Notes: generated by a model from the sequence alone, not told the origin. A DNA stretch of 64,000 bases from Pseudomonas sp. C1C7 (GCF_013359595.1 NZ_JABFMP010000016.1:1-64000); one strand, 5' to 3'. Counted from the first letter of the stretch, positions 16,818 to 27,016 are shown. Translations and numbers: made by a program.

Positions 16818-18134
16818 ATGTTCAATAAACGCTTGAAGCAGGAGCTGCAGGCTCTTCGCGAAGAACTCTCCAGCCTTCAGCAAGTGAAGGAAAGCCTGGA
16901 AAGCGAGATGCTGGTGCTGACGCTCGACCCGGATTGGCGGGTGCAATCGGTCAACCAGAACTTCCTCGGCGAGATGCACTACAAGAGCAGCGACCTGATC
17001 GGTCGGCATATCGAGGAAATCGTTCCCGATCACGTCAAGGCCGATGACTTCCATCACCGTTTCAAGGCAGCACTGACCCGCGGCGAGCACTTTGCCGGTG
17101 CCGTGCGCCTGTTGCGCGGAACGGGAGAAGAAGCCTGGCTGCGCTCGATCGTGCAGCCGATACGCTCATCCGACGGCCGGATCCGGCATTTCTCGATCTT
17201 CTCCAGCGACCTGACCCGCACCATCGAAGCCTCGCGCGAACATGAAAACCTGATCGGCGCGCTGGTGCGTTCGACGGCGGTGATCGAGTTCGACCTCAAT
17301 GGCAACGTGCTTTCGGCCAACGACCGTTTCCTCTCCGGCATGGGTTACAGCCTGGCGCAGATCAAGGGCAAACATCACCGCATGTTCTGCCGGGCGGAAG
17401 ACGCCAACAGTGCCGAGTACCAGAGTTTCTGGCGCCGCCTGAACGCTGGCGAGTTTGTGGCTGACCGTTTCCAGCGTGTCGACAGCCATGGTCGTACTGT
17501 CTGGCTGGAGGCAACTTACAACCCTGTGGCCGATGCCAACAACAAGCTCTACAAAGTGGTGAAGTTCGCCACGGTGATTACCGATCAGGTCAATCAGGAA
17601 CAGGCCGTCTCGCAAGCGGCGAACATCGCCTACAGCACCTCGCAGCAGACCGACCAGAGCGCCCAGCGCGGAAACGCCGTGGTGACCCAGGCGGTGGATG
17701 TGATGCGTGACTTGGCCAAGCACATGCAGACTGCTGGCGATGGCATCGAAGCCTTGAACGAACAGTCGCTGGTCATCGGCACCATCGTCAAAACCATCAG
17801 CGGTATTGCCGAACAGACTAACCTGCTGGCGCTGAACGCCGCCATCGAAGCGGCCCGTGCCGGCGAGCAGGGGCGCGGGTTTGCCGTGGTGGCCGACGAA
17901 GTCCGGCAACTGGCCTCGCGCACCAGCCAGGCCACCGATGAGATCGTGCTGGTGGTGCGACAGAATCAGGACATGGCGCGCAATGCAGTGGCCCTGATGA
18001 CCGATGGCAAGCTCCAGGCGGAACAGGGCCTGGCACTGGCGGCGGAAGCGGGCACTGTGATCGTCGAGATCCAGGACGGTGCACAGAAAGTGGTCAATGC
18101 GGTGGGGCAGTTTGCCAATCAACTGGCGAGCTGA
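16818..18134 (+). CDS. Soluble PAS-PAS methyl-accepting chemotaxis protein (BdlA-like)
   Basis: 438 residues with no transmembrane segment. A short N-terminal coiled coil (5-30) is followed by two PAS domains (about 30-140 and 150-260; each ends in a PAC-like strand) and an MCP signalling domain with the hairpin tip [21 protein letters not shown] and [15 protein letters not shown]. The layout and length match BdlA of P. aeruginosa (two PAS plus MCP, 417 residues), a cytoplasmic sensor that controls biofilm dispersal; Aer-like energy sensing is the alternative. The ligand or cofactor is not visible. It stands alone, ended by a REP element. Confidence 0.85.
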   Translation: MFNKRLKQELQALREELSSLQQVKESLESEMLVLTLDPDWRVQSVNQNFLGEMHYKSSDLIGRHIEEIVPDHVKADDFHHRFKAALTRGEHFAGAVRLLRGTGEEAWLRSIVQPIRSSDGRIRHFSIFSSDLTRTIEASREHENLIGALVRSTAVIEFDLNGNVLSANDRFLSGMGYSLAQIKGKHHRMFCRAEDANSAEYQSFWRRLNAGEFVADRFQRVDSHGRTVWLEATYNPVADANNKLYKVVKFATVITDQVNQEQAVSQAANIAYSTSQQTDQSAQRGNAVVTQAVDVMRDLAKHMQTAGDGIEALNEQSLVIGTIVKTISGIAEQTNLLALNAAIEAARAGEQGRGFAVVADEVRQLASRTSQATDEIVLVVRQNQDMARNAVALMTDGKLQAEQGLALAAEAGTVIVEIQDGAQKVVNAVGQFANQLAS

Positions 18135-18143
18135 TTCGTAAAG

Positions 18144-18195
18144 GATCGCAGCCTGCGGCAGCTCCTGCAGGATGCTCCGCAGGCTGCGATCTTTT
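18144..18195. repeat. REP-like inverted repeat
   Basis: GATCGCAGCCTGCGG...CCGCAGGCTGCGATC pair, a divergent member of the GCTGCGATC class, between the chemoreceptor and flavin reductase genes. Confidence 0.8.
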
Positions 18196-18244
18196 CATTT
18201 GGGATGTCGCTACAATCGGCTCATTTCTCCAGGAGCAGACATCC

Positions 18245-18844
18245 ATGAGCGTCTCCCACCGCCGCCCGGTTCCCTTGTCCAAGGCCTATCGTTTGCTCAA
18301 CCACGGGCCGACCGTGCTAGTCAGCGCGGCCCATGGCGGCGAACGCAACATCATGGCCGCGGCCTGGGCCATGCCGCTGGATTTCGAACCGCCGAAAATC
18401 GCCGTGGTACTGGATAAATCCACCTGGACCCGGCAACTGCTGGAAGCCTCCGGCACCTTCGTCCTCAACGTTCCCTGCGCCGCACAGGCCGATATCGCGC
18501 AAACCGTCGGCTCGACCTCTGGCCTTGAACTGACCCGAGAACACGGGCGCGACAAATTCCAGATCTACGACTTACCCACCTTCGACGCCGAGAAGATCGA
18601 CGCGCCGATGCTCGAGGGCTGCGTCGCCTGGCTCGAATGCAAGTTGCTGCCCGAGCCCGGCAATCATCAGCAATACGACCTGTTCGTCGCCGAAGTGATC
18701 GCCGCCCAGGCCGATGAGCGCGTGTTCAGTGACGGGCGCTGGCACTTCGAGGGCCATGACGCGCTGCGTACCTTGCATCACGTCGCCGGCGGACACTTTT
18801 TGACCATTGGCGCGCCGGTGGACGGCAAAGCGTTGCAGCCCTAA
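18245..18844 (+). CDS. Flavin reductase-like (FMN-binding split-barrel) protein
   Basis: 199 residues. The N-terminal half shows the flavin reductase-like domain pattern: PTVLVSA, NIMAAAWAMPLDFEPPKIAVVLD, and WTRQLLEASGTFVLNVPC. It ends with an HHVAGGHFLTIG stretch common to the family. Such proteins bind FMN and either reduce flavin for a partner monooxygenase or act on their own. No monooxygenase gene is beside it. AGGAG at 18231-18235 is a good ribosome-binding site. The 24-nt gap to ddl, without a terminator, suggests co-transcription with it. Confidence 0.8.
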   Translation: MSVSHRRPVPLSKAYRLLNHGPTVLVSAAHGGERNIMAAAWAMPLDFEPPKIAVVLDKSTWTRQLLEASGTFVLNVPCAAQADIAQTVGSTSGLELTREHGRDKFQIYDLPTFDAEKIDAPMLEGCVAWLECKLLPEPGNHQQYDLFVAEVIAAQADERVFSDGRWHFEGHDALRTLHHVAGGHFLTIGAPVDGKALQP

Positions 18845-18868
18845 ACACACTCACATCGAGGCCAGGCA

Positions 18869-19963
18869 ATGAGTAAATTGCGTGTAGGAATCATCTTTGG
18901 CGGCCGCTCGGCCGAGCATGAAGTGTCGCTGCAATCGGCGAAGAACATCGTCGATGCCCTGGATCGTTCGCGTTTCGAGCCGGTCCTGATCGGCATCGAC
19001 AAACAAGGGCACTGGCATCTCAACGATCCTTCGAATTTCCTGCTGAACCAGGAAAATCCGGCCCTGATTGCCTTGAATCAATCCAATCGTGAATTGGCGG
19101 TCGTCCCCGGCAAGCCCCATCAGCAATTGGTGGAAACCGCCAGCCAGGAGTTGCTGGGGCACGTCGATGTGATCTTCCCGATCGTCCACGGCACCCTGGG
19201 CGAAGACGGTTGCCTGCAAGGCCTGCTGCGCATGGCGGATCTACCCTTTGTCGGTTCCGACGTGCTGGGTTCGGCGGTGTGCATGGACAAGGACATCAGC
19301 AAGCGCCTGCTGCGCGATGCGGGGCTGGCGGTTACGCCGTTCGTGACCCTGACTCGGCGGACCGCAGGGCGCACGAATTTTGCCGAGGTGGTCGCCAAGT
19401 TGGGCCTGCCCCTGTTCGTCAAACCGGCAAACCAGGGCTCATCCGTGGGCGTGAGCAAGGCCGCCGACGAAGCCGAATACAACGCGGCAATCGAGCTGGC
19501 GCTGGGGTTCGATGAAAAGGTGCTGGTCGAGTCCGCCGTCAGTGGCCGTGAAATCGAATGCGCGGTGCTGGGTAACGAAAGCGCCATCGCCAGCGGTTGC
19601 GGCGAGATCGTGGTGCACAGCGGCTTTTACTCCTACGACAGCAAATACATCGACGACAAGGCCGCCGAAGTGGTGGTCCCGGCCAACATCAGCACGCAAG
19701 CCAGCGAGCGCATCCGCGCGATGGCGGTCGAGGCGTTCGAGGTGCTGGGCTGTTCCGGCCTGGCGCGGGTCGATGTATTCCTCACCGAGAGCGGCGAGGT
19801 GCTGATCAACGAAATCAATTCCCTCCCAGGATTCACCCGCATCAGCATGTACCCGAAACTGTGGCAGGCCGCGGGCATGACCTATAGCGAGCTGGTCACG
19901 CGGTTGATCGAGTTGGCGCTGGAGAAGCACCAGGCTCGGCGGGCGTTGAAAATCAGTCGGTGA
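18869..19963 (+). CDS. ddlA: D-alanine--D-alanine ligase (Ddl type A)
   Basis: 364 residues. N-terminal [21 protein letters not shown], the ATP-grasp core with [14 protein letters not shown], and the C-terminal [20 protein letters not shown], with Mg-binding Glu and Asn, identify Ddl. It joins two D-alanines with ATP for the peptidoglycan stem peptide. It is longer than DdlB (about 310 residues) and lies outside the murein cluster, which fits the DdlA paralogue. AGGCAATG gives a modest ribosome-binding site. Converges with ggt at a shared terminator. Confidence 0.93.
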   Translation: MSKLRVGIIFGGRSAEHEVSLQSAKNIVDALDRSRFEPVLIGIDKQGHWHLNDPSNFLLNQENPALIALNQSNRELAVVPGKPHQQLVETASQELLGHVDVIFPIVHGTLGEDGCLQGLLRMADLPFVGSDVLGSAVCMDKDISKRLLRDAGLAVTPFVTLTRRTAGRTNFAEVVAKLGLPLFVKPANQGSSVGVSKAADEAEYNAAIELALGFDEKVLVESAVSGREIECAVLGNESAIASGCGEIVVHSGFYSYDSKYIDDKAAEVVVPANISTQASERIRAMAVEAFEVLGCSGLARVDVFLTESGEVLINEINSLPGFTRISMYPKLWQAAGMTYSELVTRLIELALEKHQARRALKISR

Positions 19964-19982
19964 CCTGATTTCAGATCGCAAC

Positions 19983-20013
19983 AAAAAGGGCCTACCTCCC
20001 GGTAAGCCCTTTC
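19983..20013. terminator. Bidirectional terminator between ddlA and ggt
   Basis: Stem AAAGGGC-TACC / GGTA-GCCCTTT with A-run on the left and T's on the right. Confidence 0.8.
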
Positions 20014-20030
20014 CCACACTCACGTAAGAC

Positions 20031-21866
20031 TCAATCCCCCAACGCTTCCCCCTCACGCCGAGGGTCGGCGCCTCCTGTCAGTGAGGCCTTGCCCTGTGCG
20101 TCCTTGACCCGAACGATCGCCTGGGTGCCGCTGGTCATGTCTATTTCGCTGACGTTGTGGCCTTTGTCCTTCAGTGCATGGATCAGCGCGGGGCTGAATT
20201 GACCTTCCTCGAGTTCGGTCGGGCCGTTGCGGCTGCCGAAGTTGGGCAGGTTGATGGCGGACTGTGCGTCGAGGTTCCAGTCGAGCAGGCCGATGGTGGT
20301 CTTGGCGACGTATTCGATGATTTGCGAGCCGCCGGGGGAGCCGACGCTGGCGACGAATTCGCCGCTCTGGCGGTCGAAGATCAGCGTCGGGGCCATGGAC
20401 GAGCGCGGGCGTTTGCCAGGTTCGACGCGGTTGGCGACTTTCTTTCCGTACTCTTCGGGGATGAACGAAAAGTCGGTCATTTCGTTGTTGAGCAGGAAGC
20501 CCTGAACCATCAGGTGCGAGCCGAAGGCGGATTCGATGGTGGTGGTCATGGAGACCGCGCCACCCTGATCATCCACCGCCACCACTTGCGAGGTGGAGAT
20601 TCGCAGTGGCGAACGATCCGTCGCGAACGCCACCTTGATGCCCGGCGGCGTTCCGGGTTTGGCCGTGCCCATGCTGCGATTGCTGATCAGTTCGGCGCGG
20701 CTGGCCAGATAGGCGGGGTCCACCAGACCTTTGACGGGCACCGGCACAAAGTCGGTATCGGCCACGTACTGGGCGCGGTCGGCGTAGGCCAGGCGCTCGG
20801 CTTCGGAGATCAGGTGCACCGCCTCTGGTGATGGCTCGATGCCCGCTGGTGCGCTGGTCTTGACCGGCTTCAGCGGCGCCAGGGCAAGGCGCTTGTCCTG
20901 CCCCTCAAGGGCTTGCAGCGTGCCGAGAATCTGAGCCACGGCAATCCCGCCGGATGACGGCGGCGGCATGCCGCAGACCTGCCAGCGCTTGTAGTCGGTG
21001 CACAGTGGCGCGCGTTCCTTGGCGCTGTAGCCCTTGAGGTCATTCAGCGACAGGCTGCCCGGGTTGGCGTGACCCTGGACCTTGGCCACGATCTCCTCGG
21101 CGATGGGGCCTTTGTAGAGGGCGTCTGCGCCTTCGCTGGCGATGCGCCGGAAGACATTGGCCAGTGCCGGGTTCTTCAGGCGCGTACCGACGGCTTTCGG
21201 GCTGCCGTCGGCATTCAGGAAGTACGCCGCCATGTCGGGCGAGGTGCGCAGCTTCGAATCCGAGGCGATCAGCAGATGAAGGCGGGGCGAGATGGCAAAA
21301 CCTTGATCGGCAAGTTCGATGGCCGGTTCGAACAATTGCGCCCACGGCAGGCGACCGTGTTTTCGATGGGCCAGCTCAAGGGCCCGCAGCACCCCGGGCG
21401 TTCCCACTGAACGACCACCGATCTGCGCCTCGGGAAATGCCATCGGTTGTCCGTTGGCCTGCAGGAAAAGTTTCTCCGTGGCGCCAGCCGGTGCCGTTTC
21501 CCGGCCATCGTAGGTGCGCACGGATTTGCCGTCCCACAGCATGATCAACGCGCCACCGCCAATGCCTGAAGATTGCGGTTCGACCAGGGTCAGCACCGCC
21601 TGCATCGCAATCGCCGCATCGATCGCCGAACCGCCACGACGCAGCATCTCTCGCCCGGCTTCGGCGGCCAGCGGGTTCGCGGCAGCGGCCATGTGCCGGG
21701 AAGCGTGACGGGTTTGCAGGTCGGTGCGGAAACCGGAAGCGTTTTCCGGGGCCTGGGGCAGGGTCGAAACCGAGGGTGAGGAGGGCGGTGCGTTGCAGGC
21801 GGCCAGCGTTAACGCAGCGACCAGCAGCGACAGCGCTGGCAGACGAAAGTGGAGGGCTGAAAACAT
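20031..21866 (-). CDS. ggt: Gamma-glutamyltransferase, lipoprotein form
   Basis: 611 residues. The N-terminus has a lipobox (LTLAAC, Cys24), so the enzyme is probably lipid-anchored in the envelope. The large-subunit signature SSGIGGGALIMLWDG and R-E-T-A-P are present. The autocleavage site is the Thr near residue 425 (STSQVVAVD), which becomes the N-terminal nucleophile of the small subunit. Oxyanion elements follow (PGGSQIIEYV). It hydrolyses or transfers the gamma-glutamyl group of glutathione in the periplasm, making its amino acids available. The leader region holds no recognisable operator. Confidence 0.92.
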   Translation of the reverse strand: MFSALHFRLPALSLLVAALTLAACNAPPSSPSVSTLPQAPENASGFRTDLQTRHASRHMAAAANPLAAEAGREMLRRGGSAIDAAIAMQAVLTLVEPQSSGIGGGALIMLWDGKSVRTYDGRETAPAGATEKLFLQANGQPMAFPEAQIGGRSVGTPGVLRALELAHRKHGRLPWAQLFEPAIELADQGFAISPRLHLLIASDSKLRTSPDMAAYFLNADGSPKAVGTRLKNPALANVFRRIASEGADALYKGPIAEEIVAKVQGHANPGSLSLNDLKGYSAKERAPLCTDYKRWQVCGMPPPSSGGIAVAQILGTLQALEGQDKRLALAPLKPVKTSAPAGIEPSPEAVHLISEAERLAYADRAQYVADTDFVPVPVKGLVDPAYLASRAELISNRSMGTAKPGTPPGIKVAFATDRSPLRISTSQVVAVDDQGGAVSMTTTIESAFGSHLMVQGFLLNNEMTDFSFIPEEYGKKVANRVEPGKRPRSSMAPTLIFDRQSGEFVASVGSPGGSQIIEYVAKTTIGLLDWNLDAQSAINLPNFGSRNGPTELEEGQFSPALIHALKDKGHNVSEIDMTSGTQAIVRVKDAQGKASLTGGADPRREGEALGD

Positions 21867-22031
21867 GCGCGGAGGCCTCTGTCCTTGGGAAAGGTTCAGG
21901 GACTTTATCCACCGTTGAGAAGGGGCGCAAACCGCGTCCTACAGCAACGGTGCTTTTATCCTTCATCAATGGATGGAATTTCTGTAGGGTCATTGCCGAT
22001 AGCCCGCCAGAAAAATCTACAAGAGGCCGAC

Positions 22032-23141
22032 ATGCAGAGCGAATTCCCGACCCAGCCGAGCTACCGATCCCAGCGCGAACAATTCCTCGCGGCTGTCAGT
22101 GCAGCCGGAGCGACGCTGACCGAGTACCCACACCCGCTCAAGGGGCCGTTTGGCGAGGATCTGAGTACGGATGTGGCGGTGCTCGGCGATCCCGGCGCCA
22201 AACGCCTGCTGGTCGCGCTCAGCGGCACCCACGGCGTCGAAGGCTTCTATGGCTCGGGTTGTCAGATCAAATGGCTGCAAGACCTCGGCAAACGCACGTT
22301 GCCGGACGATGTCGCGGTGGTGATGATCCATGCGATCAACCCGTGGGGCATGGCGTGGCTGCGTCGGGTCAACGAAGACAACATCGACCTGAACCGCAAT
22401 CACCTGAACTTCGACGGGCCGTTGCCGGACAACCGGGCCTATGACGCGCTGCACGGCATCTATGGGTGCCCGCAGCTGCAAGGTCCCGAACGTGATCAGG
22501 CCGATGCGCTGCTCAATGAGCAAATCCACCAGCACGGTTGGTCGGCGGTCATGTCGATTGTCGAGGGCGGGCAGCACGGGCATGCCGATGGCCTGTTCTA
22601 CGGCGGGCTGGCGCCGAGCTGGTCGAACCGCACGCTGCACCGGATCCTGCAAGCGCACCTGAGCCATGCCGAGGTCGCGATGTGTTTCGACCTGCACACC
22701 GGCGCCGGGGAATACGGTCATCCGATGCTGCTGACCATCACCGAATCCGCTTATCCGGCGCTGGCCGATGCCCAGGCAATTTATGGCCCGTGGCTCTACA
22801 CCTTGCACACCGGTGCCGGCACGGTGAGCGAAACCGGCGTGGCGGCGACCGCAACCGGCTATACCTCGCAGGCGCTGATCAATGCTTTGCCGCAGGTGCG
22901 GTTGATGCCGTTCGTCATCGAGTGCGGGACTTATCCCGGGCCGGACGTGCATCGCCATCTCCGCGATGATCACTGGCTGCACCTGCATGGCAATCCGAGC
23001 GATGCGACGGGGCGCGACATCAAGCTCAACCTGCTGGAGCAATTCTTTCCCGCCGACAGCGACTGGCAGGCGATGGTCTGGCTTCGAACTTGGCAGATCT
23101 GGGAGAAGGCGCTGTCGGCGCTGCCGACGATTCGCACCTGA
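22032..23141 (+). CDS. DUF2817 / M14-like zinc peptidase-fold protein
   Basis: 369 residues from the ATG at 22032, preceded by AAGAGG at 5-nt spacing. The frame is open to 21885 but that part lacks a start signal. Metallo-carboxypeptidase-like elements are visible: H-x-x-E in SGTHGVEGFYG, N-R in DLNRNHLNFD, and the third-ligand-like His in CFDLHTGAGEYGH. The family is known as DUF2817 and is structurally close to M14 deacylases and carboxypeptidases; the substrate is unknown. No signal peptide, so it is cytoplasmic. A strong terminator follows at 23204. Confidence 0.8.
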   Translation: MQSEFPTQPSYRSQREQFLAAVSAAGATLTEYPHPLKGPFGEDLSTDVAVLGDPGAKRLLVALSGTHGVEGFYGSGCQIKWLQDLGKRTLPDDVAVVMIHAINPWGMAWLRRVNEDNIDLNRNHLNFDGPLPDNRAYDALHGIYGCPQLQGPERDQADALLNEQIHQHGWSAVMSIVEGGQHGHADGLFYGGLAPSWSNRTLHRILQAHLSHAEVAMCFDLHTGAGEYGHPMLLTITESAYPALADAQAIYGPWLYTLHTGAGTVSETGVAATATGYTSQALINALPQVRLMPFVIECGTYPGPDVHRHLRDDHWLHLHGNPSDATGRDIKLNLLEQFFPADSDWQAMVWLRTWQIWEKALSALPTIRT

Positions 23142-23203
23142 GACGAAGCGCCATGCAAAGCGGTCCTGCCGCTCTGCATGGCAGCTGACTTTTCTTGGGG
23201 CAT

Positions 23204-23238
23204 AAAAAAACGGCTTACCTTGCGGTAAGCCGTTTTTA
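23204..23238. terminator. Bidirectional terminator between DUF2817 gene and tRNA-Met
   Basis: Stem AAACGGCTTACC / GGTAAGCCGTTT with loop TTGC, A-run left and T-run right. A second palindrome (GCCATGCA...TGCATGGC, about 23150-23183) lies just before it. Confidence 0.9.
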
Positions 23239-23243
23239 GTACT

Positions 23244-23320
23244 TGGTGGCTACACAGGGACTTGAACCCCGGACCCCAGCATTATGAATGCTATGCTCTA
23301 ACCAACTGAGCTATGTAGCC
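23244..23320 (-). tRNA. tRNA-Met (CAU), elongator type
   Basis: 77 nt with encoded CCA. The minus strand begins GGCTACATAGCTCAG (U8 and A14 in place). The anticodon loop is in GCATTCATAATGC with CAT, and the T arm is GGTTCAAGTC. The acceptor stem GGCTACA pairs with TGTAGCC, discriminator A. The paired G1-C72 makes it the elongator rather than the initiator. Confidence 0.95.
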
Positions 23321-23436
23321 AAGTGGCGCGCATTATTCACCGGTAATGCAGATGCGTCAAGCGTAATTCCAAAATATTTTTCTACATTTTCAACCGCTTA
23401 TCCTCCCGAGCCGGAAAAACGGCCCGGGGGAGGTCA

Positions 23437-25494
23437 TCATTTGAGCTGGAACCTGCCGGTATTCGCGCTCAGGGCCTTGCTGCCGTGGCTCAAGGTGTCG
23501 GCTGCAAGGTTCACCGCCCGCGCACCTTCCAGCAGGCGAACCGCCGCCTGGTCGACTTGCTGGATGTTGCCGCTGACCTCGTCGGCCGTGCTCGCTTGTT
23601 CATCGACGGCCGTGGCGATCTGCGCCAGGGTGTCGGTGACACCCTGCACGGCGCTGGCAATTTCTCCCAGGCGCTCACCCAGCCCGGTCACGGCCTGCGC
23701 ATCGGATTGCGCTTGGCCGCAGGCGGCTTCCATCAGGCCGACCGCTTCGTTCACCGTGTTGCGCAAGCTGTCGACCGTCCCGGCGATCTGCGCGGTGGAG
23801 GACTGGGTGCGTTGCGAGAGGCTGCGCACCTCGTCGGCCACCACCGCAAAACCACGACCCTGCTCCCCGGCACGAGCGGCCTCGATGGCGGCGTTCAGTG
23901 CCAGCAGGTTGGTCTGCTCGGCGACACCGCGAATGGTGTCGACCACCATCTGAATCTGCTGCCCCTGCTCGCTGACCCGGCCAAGGGCGGCCGCGGTGTC
24001 ATTCAGGCGCTGATTCAGCTGCTGGATGCTTGCGGTGGTGCGTTGGCTGTCACGGCTGCTGTCGGCGGCGATGCGCCGGGTTTGCTGGGCACTGCCGGAA
24101 GCCCGTTCGCAGCTTTCGGCGACCCCTTGGGAGGTGGCGGCCAGTTGCGTGGCGGCTGCGGCGATCTGGCTGATCTGCAACTGCTGGGCTTCGACTTCGC
24201 CCAGGGCATCGCTGGAGTGGTGATTGAGGGTTTGGACCGCGTGGCTCAATTGCGAGGTTTCGTGATCGACACCCAGCAGGCTGCTGCGCAATTGCACGAC
24301 GGCGACATTCAGGGCCGTGCTGATGGCGGCCAGTTCGTCGCGACCCTGTACCGGCGCCTGCAGGCTCAGATTGCCATCGCGCAGGCCTTCGGCGAGCAGG
24401 GTGATGCCGCTGGCGCTGCGGCGAATCGATGCCTGCAGACAGATGAACAGGTACAAGGCTGCAAGCAGCAGGATGCCGAACACGCTCGCCACCACGATGA
24501 ACTGGCGAATCGCCGAACCATGGTAGTAATCCAGGCGTTGATCCAGTGACACCAGCGATTGCTGGCGCAAAGTCGCGAGGTCGGCGAGCAGGGCGTCCAT
24601 GCTGCGCTCGAAGTCTTCCGGCTTGAGGTTGATGCTGCCGCCGAAAACGCCGTCATCGAGGACTTTCAGGCCGCCGTCCAGACGCTTGAGGCTGTCCTGG
24701 TACTGCCCGGCCCAGGTTTGCAGGGCGCTGGGCAGCCGCGCTTCCAGCAGGCTCGCGGTTTTCACCAATTGCTCGCGGGCATCACCGATACGGCTGCGCA
24801 AGTCGCGAAGTTGCAGGCGGCTCTGCAGGGTGAACTGCCCGGACACCACTGATGCCTGGCCAACCGCCGCCAGACGACCAACCCGTTCGATCAAATCCGG
24901 GGCGTGCTGAGTGGAGATCTGCGTCAGCAAATAGGTTTCCAGCCATGGCGCCAATGTCAGGCGATTGTCCATGGCGATCTGTTCGCGCAAGGCTTGCAGG
25001 GCGCTCAAGGCGCTGGTGAAGCGATCGTAGCCGTCCGGCCACCAGCCGACACTGCCCAGGCTTTTCGAGTCCAGGCCTTCGAGGGCTTTTTGCAGCGCCT
25101 GAAAGCGAGCCAGGGTTTCGCCCTCGGCGCCTTCCTTTTGCAGGGTGTTGCTCAAGTCCGAAGTGGCCTGGGCGACGGCGGGTTGAGCCGCATCGAACGA
25201 GGCCATGGCGGCGAGGGTGGCAGGCGTCGGTTGACGGTTGGTTTCAGTGGCGCGCCAACGGGCTGCGCGATCGCGTTGTGCCGCCAGCAGGTTATCCAGT
25301 GCATCGAGGGCCAACAGTTGGCGAACCCCGGCACGTTCGCCGGAGATCAGGTTCAGTTTGTCGCGATAGTCCTGGCCGATCATCCACAAGCTGCCGGCCA
25401 GCGGCAGGATGAACAACAGAAACAACAGCTGGAATTTGCGTGCGAAGCCAAAACGCCCCAGCAGTCCGATCCCCGGTGATAAAAAAGCCTGCAT
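23437..25494 (-). CDS. Membrane methyl-accepting chemotaxis protein
   Basis: 685 residues from the ATG at 25494 (MQAFLSPGIGLLGRFGF), which has GGGGAG upstream. An open stretch of 25 codons before it is unlikely to be coding. Transmembrane helices at about 19-37 and 331-353 bracket a periplasmic region of nearly 300 residues that looks entirely helical (no Cache motifs), suggesting a helical-bundle sensor. A HAMP-like segment and the MCP tip [21 protein letters not shown] with [15 protein letters not shown] follow. It senses an unknown ligand and signals to CheA/CheW. No pentapeptide CheR-binding tail is seen. Confidence 0.88.
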   Translation of the reverse strand: MQAFLSPGIGLLGRFGFARKFQLLFLLFILPLAGSLWMIGQDYRDKLNLISGERAGVRQLLALDALDNLLAAQRDRAARWRATETNRQPTPATLAAMASFDAAQPAVAQATSDLSNTLQKEGAEGETLARFQALQKALEGLDSKSLGSVGWWPDGYDRFTSALSALQALREQIAMDNRLTLAPWLETYLLTQISTQHAPDLIERVGRLAAVGQASVVSGQFTLQSRLQLRDLRSRIGDAREQLVKTASLLEARLPSALQTWAGQYQDSLKRLDGGLKVLDDGVFGGSINLKPEDFERSMDALLADLATLRQQSLVSLDQRLDYYHGSAIRQFIVVASVFGILLLAALYLFICLQASIRRSASGITLLAEGLRDGNLSLQAPVQGRDELAAISTALNVAVVQLRSSLLGVDHETSQLSHAVQTLNHHSSDALGEVEAQQLQISQIAAAATQLAATSQGVAESCERASGSAQQTRRIAADSSRDSQRTTASIQQLNQRLNDTAAALGRVSEQGQQIQMVVDTIRGVAEQTNLLALNAAIEAARAGEQGRGFAVVADEVRSLSQRTQSSTAQIAGTVDSLRNTVNEAVGLMEAACGQAQSDAQAVTGLGERLGEIASAVQGVTDTLAQIATAVDEQASTADEVSGNIQQVDQAAVRLLEGARAVNLAADTLSHGSKALSANTGRFQLK

Positions 25495-25747
25495 GCCCCA
25501 CGACTCCCCTGGACACCACGCACCATTGGTGTGCGTCGAGGTGCGTACGTCCCCGACCCGTGTCCGCAAAAAGGCCTCGAAAATTCACCCTCGTCAGCTC
25601 TGTAGGCCGACTCTGTGGCGAAACTTCCCATTCTCGGCCCCCTTTGTAAGGAGGCCGCGTTGAAGCGGATAAGCAAGGCAAGATTCAGACCATGGCGATG
25701 AGCTATCAGCGTTGCGCCGATGAAGTCGATGTGTTGGTCGAACACAC

Positions 25748-25861
25748 ACTTGTGGCGAGGGGCGGTGCGACGTTTCGACAAGTCCCCTCGCCACAATGTA
25801 CTCATCGCCAGTTCAACCTTTTAAGTGACTGGCATTAGGGCAAGCCTCGCTCCTACAGTGA
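25748..25861. repeat. REP-like palindrome plus half repeat in the 25495-25915 gap
   Basis: TTGTGGCGAGGGG...CCCCTCGCCACAA inverted pair (25748-25798), then a single GCAAGCCTCGCTCCTACAG copy (about 25840-25858). The rest of the 420-nt interval between the chemoreceptor and ychF shows no convincing gene. Confidence 0.75.
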
Positions 25862-25871
25862 TTTGCGGGAA

Positions 25872-25903
25872 CAAAAAAGCCGCGCATGAGCGCGGCTTTT
25901 TCT
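25872..25903 (-). terminator. Terminator of the pth-ychF transcript
   Basis: Stem AAAGCCGCGC / GCGCGGCTTT with loop ATGA just after the ychF stop; an A-run on the plus strand gives the U-run for the minus transcript. Confidence 0.85.
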
Positions 25904-25915
25904 TGAGCTTCAGTC

Positions 25916-27016
25916 TTACACGTTGAAGCGGAAGTGCATCACGTCGCCGTCTTTAACGATGTAGTCCTTGCCTTCCAGGCGCCACTTACCGGCTTCCTTG
26001 GCACCAGGCTCACCCTTGAACTGGATGAAGTCGTTGTAGGCGATCACTTCGGCGCGGATGAAGCCTTTTTCGAAGTCGGTGTGGATCACGCCGGCGGCTT
26101 GTGGTGCGGTGGCACCGACGCGGACGGTCCAGGCGCGGACTTCTTCGACACCGGCGGTGAAGTAGGTCTGCAGGTGCAGCATTTCGTAGCCGGCGCGGAT
26201 CACGCGGTTCAGGCCAGGTTCTTCCAGGCCCAGGGCTTCGAGGAACATGTCTTTCTCTTCGCCATCATCCAGTTCGGCGATTTCTGCTTCGATCTTGTTG
26301 CAGACCGGAACGACCACGGCGCCTTCTTCGGCGGCGATGGCCATGACCACGTCCAGGTGCGGGTTGTTCTCGAAGCCGTCTTCAGCCACGTTGGCGATGT
26401 ACATCACAGGCTTGGTGGTCAGCAGGTGGAAGCCCTTGATGATCGCCTTTTCTTCGGCGCTCATGTTCTTCATCAGGCTGCGTGCCGGCTTGCCTTCGGT
26501 GAAGTGCGGGATCAGTTGCTCGAGCAGGGCTTTCTGCGCGACGGCATCCTTGTCACCGCCCTTGGCGTTGCGCGCGACTTTCTGCAGTTGCTTCTCGCAG
26601 CTCTCGAGGTCGGCGAAGATCAGTTCCAGGTCGATGATCTCGATGTCGCGTTTCGGGTCGACGCTGTTGGAGACGTGAATCACGTTCTCGTCTTCGAAGC
26701 AGCGGACCACGTGGGCGATGGCATCGGTTTCGCGGATGTTGGCCAGGAACTTGTTGCCCAGGCCTTCACCTTTCGACGCGCCGGCTACCAGGCCTGCGAT
26801 GTCGACGAATTCCATGGTGGTCGGCAGGATGCGCTTTGGATTGACGATGGCTGCCAGGGCATCCAGACGCGAATCCGGCATCGGCACGATACCGCTGTTG
26901 GGCTCGATGGTGCAGAAGGGGAAGTTCTCGGCCGCGATACCGGATTTGGTCAGGGCGTTGAACAGGGTGGACTTGCCGACGTTAGGCAGGCCGACGATGC
27001 CGCAATTGAATCCCAT
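25916..27016 (-). CDS. ychF: Redox-responsive ribosome-binding ATPase YchF
   Basis: 366 residues of the Obg-related OLA1/YchF family. Walker [15 protein letters not shown] (8-21), switch/G3 DIAGL, a coiled-coil insertion in the middle, and the C-terminal TGS domain (INFR-like end [10 protein letters not shown]). YchF prefers ATP over GTP and associates with ribosomes in stress and translation control. It follows pth by 22 nt, the standard pth-ychF pairing, and is ended by a terminator at 25872. Confidence 0.95.
   Translation of the reverse strand: MGFNCGIVGLPNVGKSTLFNALTKSGIAAENFPFCTIEPNSGIVPMPDSRLDALAAIVNPKRILPTTMEFVDIAGLVAGASKGEGLGNKFLANIRETDAIAHVVRCFEDENVIHVSNSVDPKRDIEIIDLELIFADLESCEKQLQKVARNAKGGDKDAVAQKALLEQLIPHFTEGKPARSLMKNMSAEEKAIIKGFHLLTTKPVMYIANVAEDGFENNPHLDVVMAIAAEEGAVVVPVCNKIEAEIAELDDGEEKDMFLEALGLEEPGLNRVIRAGYEMLHLQTYFTAGVEEVRAWTVRVGATAPQAAGVIHTDFEKGFIRAEVIAYNDFIQFKGEPGAKEAGKWRLEGKDYIVKDGDVMHFRFNV

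Noticed and set aside
23244..23320. Initiator tRNA-Met
   Set aside because: The first base pair G1-C72 is paired, and the GGG/CCC anticodon-stem pairs of initiator tRNA are missing; it is the elongator.
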